A stretch of DNA of 10,591 bases. It comes from Candidatus Benthicola azotiphorus (GTDB lineage: Bacteria > Gemmatimonadota > Gemmatimonadetes > Palauibacterales > Palauibacteraceae). The stretch's first letter is position 1. Each line of letters begins with the position of its first letter. The translations under genes and the position numbers were made by a program. Where the stretch lies: positions 1 through 10,591 of the forward strand of contig CANPVW010000159.1 in NCBI GenBank assembly GCA_947581745.1. Reading direction: 5' to 3'. Shown here in pieces: positions 1-6,150 of the stretch. The notes under the pieces were generated by a model, which made no database searches, was not told the origin of the DNA, and saw only the letters and a program-made list of their open reading frames with translations.

Positions 1-639
1 CGCTGGCGTGTGTTGAAGCGTCTCGACTGGGCCACGGCACCGACGATCGTGCGCCCGCTGAGCGACGAGCAGATGCTGGTCGTCGCGCTGGTGGAGAACC
101 TCCAGCGCGAAGACCTGGGACCGCTGGAGGAAGCGGTCGGCTACCAGCAGCTGATCGACGGGTTCGGTCTGACGCAGAAGGAGGTGGCACGCAAGGTGGG
201 GCGGGAGCGCTCCACGGTGGCGAATTCGCTTCGACTGCTGACGTTGCCCGCGGCCGTGCGCGACATGCTGAGCGAGGGAAGCCTGACGGCGGGACACGCC
301 CGGGCCATTCTGTCGGTCGATGGAGAGGCCGGACAGGTCGCGCTGGCGCGCGAGGTGGTCTCGAAAGGCCTTTCCGTGCGAGAGGCCGAGACCCGTGCTC
401 GGAGTGGCAGGAAACGCGACAACACGGGCACGAAGCGCGGCATTGCTTCGCAGGATCCCGTCGCTCGCAAGGCCGCTGTCCTGTTGTCCCGGGCGTACGG
501 CACGGACGTGAAGGTGACCCTTCGGTCCCGCACGAGCGGCGAGATCCGGATTCCGTTCAGGGACGCGGAGGACTTCGAGCGCGTGGCACGCGAGCTGCTC
601 GCGTCTCCGGAAGCCGACGAGCTGTTCGGGGCGAGATGA
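1..639 (+). CDS. parB: Chromosome-partitioning protein ParB (5' end cut by window)
   Basis: ParB is a CTP-dependent DNA clamp that loads at parS sites and works with the ParA ATPase to segregate replicated origins. The frame is open from base 1, so the gene begins upstream; a GTG at position 10 is internal. The first residues, RWR, are the end of the conserved GERRWR motif, so most of the N-terminal ParA-contact and CTP-binding part lies outside the window. Next come the ENLQRED motif (about residues 33-39 of the fragment), a helix-turn-helix around LTQKEVARKVGRERSTVANS, and a C-terminal dimerisation domain ending near the stop. ParA would be expected just upstream. The stop overlaps the start of the M23 peptidase gene (ATGA), implying translational coupling. 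No consensus parS palindrome is visible in the window. Identification is secure. Confidence 0.95.
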   Translation, partial: RWRVLKRLDWATAPTIVRPLSDEQMLVVALVENLQREDLGPLEEAVGYQQLIDGFGLTQKEVARKVGRERSTVANSLRLLTLPAAVRDMLSEGSLTAGHARAILSVDGEAGQVALAREVVSKGLSVREAETRARSGRKRDNTGTKRGIASQDPVARKAAVLLSRAYGTDVKVTLRSRTSGEIRIPFRDAEDFERVARELLASPEADELFGAR

Positions 640-1415
640 GCGCGGAAGACCGGCGTCGCTGGACGCTCATCGTCATGCGGGAGGGCGCCGTGAAGTCCCG
701 GACGCTGGCCCTGTCGCTCGGGCAGGTGGTCCTTCTGGCGGCGGGGGCGTTCCTGGTCCTGGCTGCCACGTTCTTCGCGGCGGGCCGTTGGGCGGGCAGC
801 CTGGCGGCGGGCGAGCGTGTCCGGACCCTGGAAGGAGAGGTCCTGGACTTGCGGGATGAGAATCAGGCCCTGGCGGCGGTCGGCGAGCGGGTCGAACAAC
901 TCGAGGCCGCGTACGGGCGGTTGCGAGCCGTGATGGGAGGCGAGCTCGGTGCCTCGCGGCGCGACATTCTGCTGCCGCCGCTGTCGGAGGAGGATGCTTC
1001 GGCGCGACTCGACAGCGAAGAAGAGGCCGGATTCGTGTGGCCCGTCGTCGGGCGGGGCTTCGTGACCCGGAGCTTCGGCGACACGACGGCCGCGCCCTTC
1101 GGGCGGCACGCTGGCGTGGACATAGCGGTCCCCGCGGGGTCGTACGTGCGGACCGCGCGAGGCGGCACGGTGGAGGAGACGGGCGACGATGCGGAGTACG
1201 GTCTGTTCGTCAGGGTGGCACACGATGGTGAGATGAGCAGTCTGTACGCGCACAACTCGTGGTTGTTCGTGTCCGCGGGTGACTCGGTGGAGATGGGAGA
1301 AGTCATCGCCCTGTCCGGGAACAGCGGCAGGTCGACGGCGCCGCACCTCCACGTCGAGATGGAACGGGCGGGTGAGCAGGTGAATCCGCTCGACTACCTT
1401 GCGGAAGGGACCTGA
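636..1415 (+). CDS. Bitopic membrane M23 (LytM-type) peptidoglycan endopeptidase
   Basis: This 259-residue protein should cleave peptidoglycan cross-bridges in the periplasm. A short basic cytoplasmic tail (residues 1-24) is followed by one membrane helix (about 25-50) and a coiled coil (about 55-100). The C-terminal M23 domain (about 133-255) keeps the zinc ligands H158 and D162 (HAGVD) and H239 (HLH), with catalytic histidines H206 (YAH) and H237, so it looks active. The ATG overlaps the parB stop. The order tail, membrane helix, coiled coil, LytM domain matches peptidases such as LmdC and Csd1-type enzymes that work with bactofilins, and a bactofilin gene follows 45 bases downstream of this stop. 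I infer that the cytoplasmic tail docks onto bactofilin filaments to localise wall cutting. The exact bond cleaved cannot be read from sequence. Confidence 0.93.
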   Translation: MSAEDRRRWTLIVMREGAVKSRTLALSLGQVVLLAAGAFLVLAATFFAAGRWAGSLAAGERVRTLEGEVLDLRDENQALAAVGERVEQLEAAYGRLRAVMGGELGASRRDILLPPLSEEDASARLDSEEEAGFVWPVVGRGFVTRSFGDTTAAPFGRHAGVDIAVPAGSYVRTARGGTVEETGDDAEYGLFVRVAHDGEMSSLYAHNSWLFVSAGDSVEMGEVIALSGNSGRSTAPHLHVEMERAGEQVNPLDYLAEGT

Positions 1416-1460
1416 GGACGGGCCGCGCCGGGCGCGACCCCGGGGAGGATGGTGAAAGGA

Positions 1461-1913
1461 ATGAGCGACATGACGAAGACGAGGAACCGACCGGATGGAG
1501 CTCCTCGCGACGTCGGCGACGTCGTATCGATCATCGGGCCGGGAATGAAGGTCGTCGGGGACTGCTCCAGCGATGGCACGATCCGGATCGAGGGCCAGGT
1601 CGAGGGGTCGGTGAAGGCGGCGAAGAGCGTCGTAATCGGCAAGGAAGGAGCCGTCCTTGGTGATGTGGTCACGCAGGATGCAATAGTGGCTGGCCGCGTC
1701 AACGGAAGCGTGAACGCCGAGAGTCGGGTCGAGCTGCAGGCGACCTGCCGGGTTGAAGGTGATATCAGGAGCCGACGCATCAAGCTCGATGAAGGCGGCC
1801 AGGTGGATGGACAACTCCACATGGGCGGCCGTGGCGCGGATCGGTCCGTGGACACCTCGAAACATGGGGAGAAAGCGGTTCGGGACGTGGCCGAGGCCGT
1901 CCAGGCCAGCTGA
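1461..1913 (+). CDS. Bactofilin (polymer-forming cytoskeletal protein)
   Basis: Bactofilins self-assemble into nucleotide-independent filaments at the inner membrane and organise wall enzymes, stalks, pili or chromosome-segregation proteins. The protein is about 150 residues. A polar N-terminal tail (1-19) leads into a right-handed beta-helix (about 20-122), opened by the family signature SIIGPGMKVVGD and followed by short repeats with regularly spaced Gly and Val/Ile. The C-terminal tail (123-150) is charged. Start choice is uncertain. ATG 1449 abuts the GGGGAGG at 1442-1448 too closely; ATG 1461 lies 12 bases from it; ATG 1470 has AGGA 9 bases upstream. The options differ only in the disordered tail. 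The gene sits third in the parB-M23-bactofilin cluster, so a role in coupling cell shape and chromosome segregation is a reasonable inference. Confidence 0.93.
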   Translation: MSDMTKTRNRPDGAPRDVGDVVSIIGPGMKVVGDCSSDGTIRIEGQVEGSVKAAKSVVIGKEGAVLGDVVTQDAIVAGRVNGSVNAESRVELQATCRVEGDIRSRRIKLDEGGQVDGQLHMGGRGADRSVDTSKHGEKAVRDVAEAVQAS

Positions 1914-1934
1914 CCCGATCGCGTAACCGACCTC

Positions 1935-1948
1935 TTGATATATACATA
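1935..1948. other. AT-rich stretch beside DnaA boxes, possible unwinding element
   Basis: A 14-base run, TTGATATATACATA, with only two G/C bases, stands out in a very GC-rich region. It lies 24 bases upstream of the first DnaA box, separated by a GC-rich patch around CGCGGCCG. This resembles a DNA-unwinding element, but it could instead carry the -10 element (TATACAT) of a promoter for the downstream exchanger gene. I see no convincing DnaA-trio repeat. Confidence 0.4.
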
Positions 1949-1972
1949 CGCGGCCGTACTTCCAGTGGCGAC

Positions 1973-2033
1973 TTATCCACAGTTGTCCACAGCACCGGCG
2001 CCTGACGTCCGCCGCCGGCCATGGTTTTCCACA
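1973..2033 (+). promoter_or_regulatory. Cluster of three DnaA boxes, candidate replication origin or DnaA-regulated site
   Basis: Three 9-mers of the form TTnTCCACA lie in the same direction within 61 bases: TTATCCACA (1973-1981, the exact E. coli consensus), TTGTCCACA (1983-1991, the form preferred in many high-GC bacteria) and TTTTCCACA (2025-2033). The first two form a head-to-tail tandem with a 10-base period. They sit in a 140-bp gap between the bactofilin and exchanger genes, with an AT-rich stretch just upstream and parB about 1.3 kb away. That setting suits a chromosomal origin. Against it, the parB operon points towards the site, so its genes would be transcribed head-on to a fork leaving it, and dnaA, dnaN and rpmH are not in view. 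The boxes are clear; calling this oriC is an inference. Confidence 0.6.
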
Positions 2034-2044
2034 CTTCCCGGTGT

Positions 2045-2049
2045 GAGGA
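2045..2049 (+). promoter_or_regulatory. Ribosome-binding site deciding the GTG start of the exchanger
   Basis: GAGGA lies four bases before GTG 2054. The alternative upstream ATG at 2021 has no comparable site and would put the third DnaA box inside the coding region. Confidence 0.6.
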
Positions 2050-2053
2050 TACC

Positions 2054-3013
2054 GTGGTCCTGGTAGACGCGCTCCTGTTCCTCGTGGGCCTGACGTCCCT
2101 GACGCTGGGGGCAGACTGGCTGGTAACGGGCGCCTCGCGGGTCGCGGAACACCGTGGCGTCAGCCCGCTCCTCGTGGGCCTCACGGTGGTGGCCTTCGGC
2201 ACTTCGGCACCGGAGCTCGTCGTGTCGATCACTGCGGCGATACGGAACCAGCCCGGCATCGCGATCGGGAACGTGATGGGCTCGACGGTGGCCAACGTCG
2301 GCCTGATCGTGGGGCTCGGCGCCATGGTGCGTCCGATAGCGGTGAATCGGAAGCTGCTGCAGCGGGAAGCCCCGCTGATGGTGCTGGTCCTTGCGGCCGC
2401 GATGGTCTTCGCTTCGAACGGCGTGATCGGAACGGTCGATGCCGCAGTCCTGATGGGCGCCTTCCTGCTCTACATCGTCTACCTCATCCGCTGGGGAAAG
2501 TCGGAAACGGCGACGGGTCAGTTTCAGGCTGCGCGGATCGAAGCCCATGCGGCGGCGGGCGGCCGGGACCGCCGGCCGTACCTGAACTGGCTGCGCGTCG
2601 CGTTCGGTACCGCACTGCTGCTCGCCGGGGCCTCCTGGATGATCGATTCAGCCGAGAAGATAGCCGTCGCGTACCAGGTTCCGGAGGAAGTCGTGGGGGC
2701 CACCATGGTGGCCGTCGGTACTTCGCTCCCCGAGCTCGCGTCGACCATCGCCGCTGCGGCGCGCGGGCTCGGCGACATCGCGATCGGCAACGTGATCGGA
2801 TCGAATATCTTCAATCTCGGCCTCGTCCTCGGTGTGGCCGGGATGATCACTCCGCTGGAGCTCAGCGCGTCCACCGTGGCCACACAGGTCGTTCCCGCGA
2901 TGATCTTCTGTCTTCTGCTGATCCCGCTGGCCTATACGGGGCAACGGGTGACCCGCGCGGAGGGCGCGCTCCTGCTGCTCGGGTACGGCGTGTTCCTCTA
3001 CCAGATCCTCTGA
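2054..3013 (+). CDS. Na+/Ca2+ exchanger of the CaCA family (YrbG-like)
   Basis: This inner-membrane antiporter is expected to export Ca2+ in exchange for Na+. The 319-residue protein has about ten hydrophobic segments in two inverted halves joined by a polar loop near residues 149-175. Both alpha repeats are present: alpha-1 has GTSAPE (49-54) and GNVMGSTVAN (72-81); alpha-2 has GTSLPE (222-227) and GNVIGSNIFN (245-254). From the GTG start, E54, S77 and N81 have the same numbers as the ion-site residues I recall for archaeal NCX_Mj. The alpha-2 partner of N81, recalled as Asp240 there, is N254 here, which may alter ion coupling. The GTG start is preferred over ATG 2021 because of the GAGGA site and because it begins just before the first helix. 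The gene appears monocistronic. Confidence 0.93.
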   Translation: MVLVDALLFLVGLTSLTLGADWLVTGASRVAEHRGVSPLLVGLTVVAFGTSAPELVVSITAAIRNQPGIAIGNVMGSTVANVGLIVGLGAMVRPIAVNRKLLQREAPLMVLVLAAAMVFASNGVIGTVDAAVLMGAFLLYIVYLIRWGKSETATGQFQAARIEAHAAAGGRDRRPYLNWLRVAFGTALLLAGASWMIDSAEKIAVAYQVPEEVVGATMVAVGTSLPELASTIAAAARGLGDIAIGNVIGSNIFNLGLVLGVAGMITPLELSASTVATQVVPAMIFCLLLIPLAYTGQRVTRAEGALLLLGYGVFLYQIL

Positions 3014-3055
3014 GTCGACCCGGGGCTTTCGTCCCACCGCTTCTCGCGTAAAGTT

Positions 3056-3072
3056 GTGTCGTAAAGGGACAC
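3056..3072 (+). promoter_or_regulatory. Inverted repeat upstream of AbrB/PIN pair, candidate autoregulatory operator
   Basis: GTGTC (3056-3060) and GACAC (3068-3072) form a perfect 5-base inverted repeat around seven bases. An overlapping direct repeat of GTAAAG occurs at 3048-3053 and 3061-3066, 13 bases apart. The element ends 16 bases before the start of the AbrB-type gene, where toxin-antitoxin complexes usually bind to repress their own promoter. TAAAGT at 3049-3054 could be a weak -10 element; no good -35 is visible. Confidence 0.4.
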
Positions 3073-3077
3073 GCTAC

Positions 3078-3083
3078 GGGAGG
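3078..3083 (+). promoter_or_regulatory. Ribosome-binding site deciding a TTG start
   Basis: GGGAGG lies five bases before TTG 3089. The alternative starts GTG 3101 and ATG 3107 are 17 and 23 bases away, too far to use it. Confidence 0.65.
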
Positions 3084-3088
3084 CCGCC

Positions 3089-3313
3089 TTGTCAGCATCC
3101 GTGAAGATGAGCAGCAAGCACCAGATCGTGGTGCCGAGAGAAGCGCGGAACGCGCTCGGCCTGCGACCCGGTGACCGTCTGCTCGTGACCGTGTCGAAGG
3201 GAGTCATCGAGATGCGGGCCGCGCCACGCGACGTGGTCGGGGAACTTGAAGGTCTCCTCGCCGGTTCTGCCGAAGAAGACGGCCAGCTATGGCCTGAAGT
3301 TCGCGGTGAGTGA
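3089..3313 (+). CDS. AbrB/MazE-type DNA-binding antitoxin
   Basis: This 74-residue protein carries a SpoVT-AbrB swapped-hairpin domain at residues 4-46 (core pattern SSKHQIVVPREARNALGLRPGD, shown as SSKHQIVVPR then EARNALGLRPGD). Such antitoxins dimerise, bind their own promoter and use the C-terminal tail to mask a toxin; residues 47-74 here are acidic and would serve that purpose. It starts at TTG, supported by GGGAGG five bases upstream. It overlaps the following PIN gene by eight bases, the usual antitoxin-first layout of a type II module. A VapB-like name would fit, but homology to VapB proper cannot be shown from sequence alone. Confidence 0.85.
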   Translation: MSASVKMSSKHQIVVPREARNALGLRPGDRLLVTVSKGVIEMRAAPRDVVGELEGLLAGSAEEDGQLWPEVRGE

Positions 3314-3809
3314 GGCCGCCGCCTTCGGCGAGGTCCTGGCCCGGGCCGGGATCGTCTACGTCGATGCGGGTGTCCTCGCCCTGCACGTGGCGGGCGATCC
3401 AACCTACCTCGATCTGACACGAATCGTCCTCGGCGGGATGCGAGACGGCCGGTTCGAAGGGCGGACATCCGCCGTCACGGTCTACCAGCTGCTGTCGGGT
3501 GCGTACCGTTCGGGCCACTCTGAGGCCGCGGAGCGCGTGGAGTCCTTGCTGACCGCGCTTTCGGGTCTGGAGATCGTCCCGGTTTCGGCCGCGATCGCCC
3601 ACCAGGCGGCCCAGGTCAGGGCACAGATCGGCGGCGATCTCACGCGGGCGATTCACATCGCCACCGCGCTCGCCGGGGACTCGGAGATCTACGTTACCCG
3701 GCGAACGAAGCTCCGTCGGATCGCCGGGCTCGGAGTGGCCCAGCTCGACGCCCACCTCTCGGAGACCGGGGAAACCGGGAGCGGGATCCAGCCGGCCGGC
3801 GGAGCCTAG
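3306..3809 (+). CDS. PIN-domain (VapC-like) protein with degenerate active site
   Basis: PIN toxins are Mg2+-dependent ribonucleases that use a cluster of about four acidic residues. The layout of this 167-residue protein is PIN-like: a first strand with D20 (IVYVDAGVL), a central TSAVTVYQLLSGAYRSG block (54-70), then the late block LTRAIHIATAL (112-122) and IYVTRRTKLRRI (128-139). Only D20 is in its expected acidic place. The usual Glu of the central ELL block is Q61, the Asp of the DAIH-type motif is R114, and the Asp of the TnD motif is replaced within TRR (131-133). It is therefore probably weak or inactive as a nuclease. GTG 3306 overlaps the antitoxin gene by eight bases; an upstream TTG at 3246 lies deep inside it and adds no PIN sequence. 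The reading frame is intact, so it is not an obvious pseudogene. Confidence 0.8.
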   Translation: MSEAAAFGEVLARAGIVYVDAGVLALHVAGDPTYLDLTRIVLGGMRDGRFEGRTSAVTVYQLLSGAYRSGHSEAAERVESLLTALSGLEIVPVSAAIAHQAAQVRAQIGGDLTRAIHIATALAGDSEIYVTRRTKLRRIAGLGVAQLDAHLSETGETGSGIQPAGGA

Positions 3810-4684
3810 TCGGCGAACTCCACTTCAGCCGGACCGGGAACGAGACCGGCCTCGACCCCACGCCGCAGGAAGAGGCGCACGGACTCTCGTCCGTCCTGGC
3901 CGTAGTCGAGCGTTCGAGGATTCACGTACATGCCCACGAAGTCATCCGCGGTGCTCCGGTCGAGTCCCCGGGCGAACGTCATGGCGTAGTCCATGGCTCG
4001 CTCCCGGTGGTCCAGCGAGAACGCGATGCTGCTCCGAAGATAGCCGGAGACCTCACGGATCAGAGCGGGCCCGAGGTCGCGGCGGATCACGTTGCCCCCC
4101 AGGGGGAGCGGCAAGCCGGTCTCTTCCTTCCACCAGCGGCCGAGGTCCTCCAGAAGCACCAGGCCTTCATCGGCGTAGGTGAGCTGACCCTCGTGGATGA
4201 TCAAACCGACGTCGACGTCTCCGTCGCGGACCGCCTCCAGGATCTCGTCGAACGCCATCGACACCGTGCGGACGTCGGGCTCCCACAGCTTGAGCGCCAG
4301 GTACGCTGATGTGAGCTCGCCCGGGACGGCGATCGTGGAACCTCGGATCGCATCCCGACTCAGTGGCTCGCGACTGACGAGGCGTGGTCCGTAGCCCTCT
4401 CCCATGCTGGCTCCGTGCGGCAGCAGGACATACCGGTCGGCCAGGTAGGCATACGCGTGGATGGACACCGCGGTGACCTCGAGCTCGCCCTTCAGCGCGC
4501 GCTCGTTCAGTTCCTGGATGCCCTGCAGTTCGTGCTCGAAGCGCAGCTCACCGGTGTCTATGGCGCCGGAAGCCAGACCGTAGAACATGAACGCGTCGTC
4601 GGAGTCCGGACTGTGCGCCACCCGGATGACCTTGCGCGTATCCGGGCCGGCCCTGGCGCCTTCCTCTGTCTCTGTGTTGTTCAT
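3806..4684 (-). CDS. mqnD: 1,4-dihydroxy-6-naphthoate synthase MqnD (futalosine pathway)
   Basis: MqnD converts cyclic dehypoxanthinyl futalosine to 1,4-dihydroxy-6-naphthoate, the ring precursor of menaquinone, in the cytoplasm. The 292-residue protein has the periplasmic-binding-protein-like fold of COG2107. Visible signatures are AHSPDSDDAFMFYGL (23-37), SIHAYAY (74-80), MGEGYGP (94-100), PGELTSAYLALKL (121-133), the catalytic-His segment IIHEGQLTY (H164) and LPLPLGGN (191-198). ATG 4684 gives the normal family length; an in-frame extension to 4861 is low-complexity and would overlap the DUF1015 gene. No strong ribosome-binding site precedes it. It lies 76 bases after DUF1015 and may be co-transcribed with it. 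Its stop shares CTAG with the convergent PIN gene. The presence of mqnD indicates the futalosine route to menaquinone in this organism. Confidence 0.92.
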   Translation of the reverse strand: MNNTETEEGARAGPDTRKVIRVAHSPDSDDAFMFYGLASGAIDTGELRFEHELQGIQELNERALKGELEVTAVSIHAYAYLADRYVLLPHGASMGEGYGPRLVSREPLSRDAIRGSTIAVPGELTSAYLALKLWEPDVRTVSMAFDEILEAVRDGDVDVGLIIHEGQLTYADEGLVLLEDLGRWWKEETGLPLPLGGNVIRRDLGPALIREVSGYLRSSIAFSLDHRERAMDYAMTFARGLDRSTADDFVGMYVNPRTLDYGQDGRESVRLFLRRGVEAGLVPGPAEVEFAD

Positions 4685-4760
4685 GGCGCCCGAAGCTATG
4701 CCGGGCCCGGGATGCCGGCAAACACCCGTTCTCTCCCGGGAGCGGAGGTCATATCCCGGT

Positions 4761-6047
4761 TCAAAGCGGGCGGAACAGCAGCCCCGACGGGATCTTGGGT
4801 TCGAAGTAGGTGGACTTGGGGGGGAGCCGGCCACCCCGAAGGGCGGTCGCCCAAACGTCATCCAGGGAAACGGGCGGCAGGACGAACGAACAGCCGCCGC
4901 TGCCCTTCGGCGCGGCGATCGGCGTCCGTGAATAGGACAGGATGCCCCGGTGAGCCGCCTCGTCCGCCTCCACCCCGTACAGTGCTCCGAGAACGAGCCG
5001 ATCGAACACGATGGGGGCGATCCGCGCCTCTTGGTCCGGGATCCCCGCCTCGCTCAGGGCGAGGGGTCGGGCCGTGGCCAATGATACCACGCGGCTTCCC
5101 TCCGGGGCGACCAGGAAGGCGCCGGTTGGGAGACTCGCGGCCCGATCCTCGAGCCCCCGAAGCGGCAGGGCCCCGAGATCCTCGAGCTCGAAGGACCCGA
5201 GGAGAGCCGCGGGCCAGTCGAACGAGCCGGCGCCGCCCGTGGGTGGCCCGGAGAGCACCCGGTGGGTGGGGCGCACGAGAAGCCCAGGGTCCTCTTGACT
5301 GACGATGCACGTCAGCAGATAAGCGGCCTTTACGTTATCACCAAGTAACTCGGCGGCAGCCAGGGCGGTCTCGTACCGGTGGTGCCCGTCCGCGATCAGC
5401 AGGGGTCCGGCTCCGGCAACGGAGAGCAGGGAGGCGGCTTCGTCGCCGGTAAGCCTCCAGAGGGTGTGACGGATCCCATCCGGAGTGGTCGCTTGCGCGG
5501 CCGGCGCCTGCGCGAGCGCCTGCCGGGAAAGCCGATGGAATGTGCCGCTGCTGTCGCGGGCCACCATGAAGACCGGCGACAGCTGCGTTCGGGTCGCCAG
5601 GGTGAGAGCAAGGCGGTCCTTCTTGGGCCCGGAATGCGTACGCTCGTGCGGAAGCACCACCTGCTCGGCGTATCGCGTCAGTCGCAGTGCGGCGAAGACC
5701 GCGGTCCGTTCGGTGCGCTTTCCGTCGGCCTCGAACTCCTGCCGGTACACGTAGGCGGACGGCTCGCGGTCGGTCGCCAGGATTCCTCTCGAGATCCACC
5801 CTCTCAGGATTGCCGCCGCGGCGTCGTAGCGTGTGTCCTCCGGACCGGCGGGGAGGATGACCCTCACGCAGTTGTGCTCGCTGCGTGCCGCCAGCTCCGC
5901 CGCCTGGTCCGGATCGATCACATCGTATGGAGGAGCGAGCAGGAGCGAGAGGTCGCCGGCGGACTCGGCGAATCGAAGGGCCGGGAAGGGTCTGAGCTCG
6001 GGCAAAGTCCTCGTCCGGTTCTCGGGTCGGTTGCGGGTGAAATGCAC
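4761..6047 (-). CDS. DUF1015 family protein of unknown function
   Basis: A full-length member (about 428 residues) of the widespread DUF1015 family, predicted cytoplasmic, with no agreed function. Family signatures in order from GTG 6047 are RPFPALRF (19-26), APPYDVI (38-44), LPHERTHSGPKKDRL (132-146), ADGHHRYETAL (219-229), and the C-terminal PPKSTYFEPKIPSGL (409-423). The two conserved His-rich motifs suggest a metal or phosphate site, but that is inference. Start is uncertain: GTG 6047 has no clear ribosome-binding site, while TTG 6005, with GAGG three bases before it, gives MPELRPFPALRF, which matches how most family members begin. The open frame extends to 6161 but would then overlap the divergent HAD gene. 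It is followed by mqnD on the same strand. Confidence 0.88.
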   Translation of the reverse strand: MHFTRNRPENRTRTLPELRPFPALRFAESAGDLSLLLAPPYDVIDPDQAAELAARSEHNCVRVILPAGPEDTRYDAAAAILRGWISRGILATDREPSAYVYRQEFEADGKRTERTAVFAALRLTRYAEQVVLPHERTHSGPKKDRLALTLATRTQLSPVFMVARDSSGTFHRLSRQALAQAPAAQATTPDGIRHTLWRLTGDEAASLLSVAGAGPLLIADGHHRYETALAAAELLGDNVKAAYLLTCIVSQEDPGLLVRPTHRVLSGPPTGGAGSFDWPAALLGSFELEDLGALPLRGLEDRAASLPTGAFLVAPEGSRVVSLATARPLALSEAGIPDQEARIAPIVFDRLVLGALYGVEADEAAHRGILSYSRTPIAAPKGSGGCSFVLPPVSLDDVWATALRGGRLPPKSTYFEPKIPSGLLFRPL

Positions 6048-6054
6048 GGTCTCA

Positions 6055-6081
6055 ATAGTATCGGTGTCCTGCGCGTAGCAA
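6055..6081 (-). promoter_or_regulatory. Weak candidate promoter for DUF1015-mqnD
   Basis: On the minus strand, TTGCTA (6081-6076) and TACTAT (6060-6055) each match four of six consensus bases of a housekeeping promoter, but the spacer is only 15 bp. Initiation would fall near 6048, directly at GTG 6047 (leaderless) or about 42 bases before TTG 6005. Confidence 0.25.
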
Positions 6082-6150
6082 GGGCCCCGGCGGTCAGGCC
6101 GACGGGCGAGGCGCGGCGACGACCTTTCCGGGCGCATCTGGAGTCTGGTA

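Noticed and set aside
141..1865. 574-residue open frame on the minus strand
   Set aside because: Antisense to parB, the M23 peptidase and the bactofilin, all of which carry clear family motifs; the antisense product is low-complexity.
2021..2053. ATG 2021 as start of the exchanger
   Set aside because: It adds eleven polar residues, has no ribosome-binding site and overlaps a DnaA box; GTG 2054 has GAGGA four bases upstream.
3384..3389. CACGTG as core of a parS site
   Set aside because: The flanks do not match the TGTTTC/GAAACA arms of parS, and it lies inside the PIN coding sequence.
4685..4760. Palindromes CCGGGCCCGG (4701-4710) and CTCCCGGGAG (4733-4742) in the gap before mqnD as operators
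   Set aside because: Short G/C-only palindromes are frequent by chance in this composition and show no tandem or spaced arrangement.
4415..5302. 295-residue plus-strand open frame
   Set aside because: Antisense to mqnD and DUF1015, Arg/Pro-rich, no recognisable domain.
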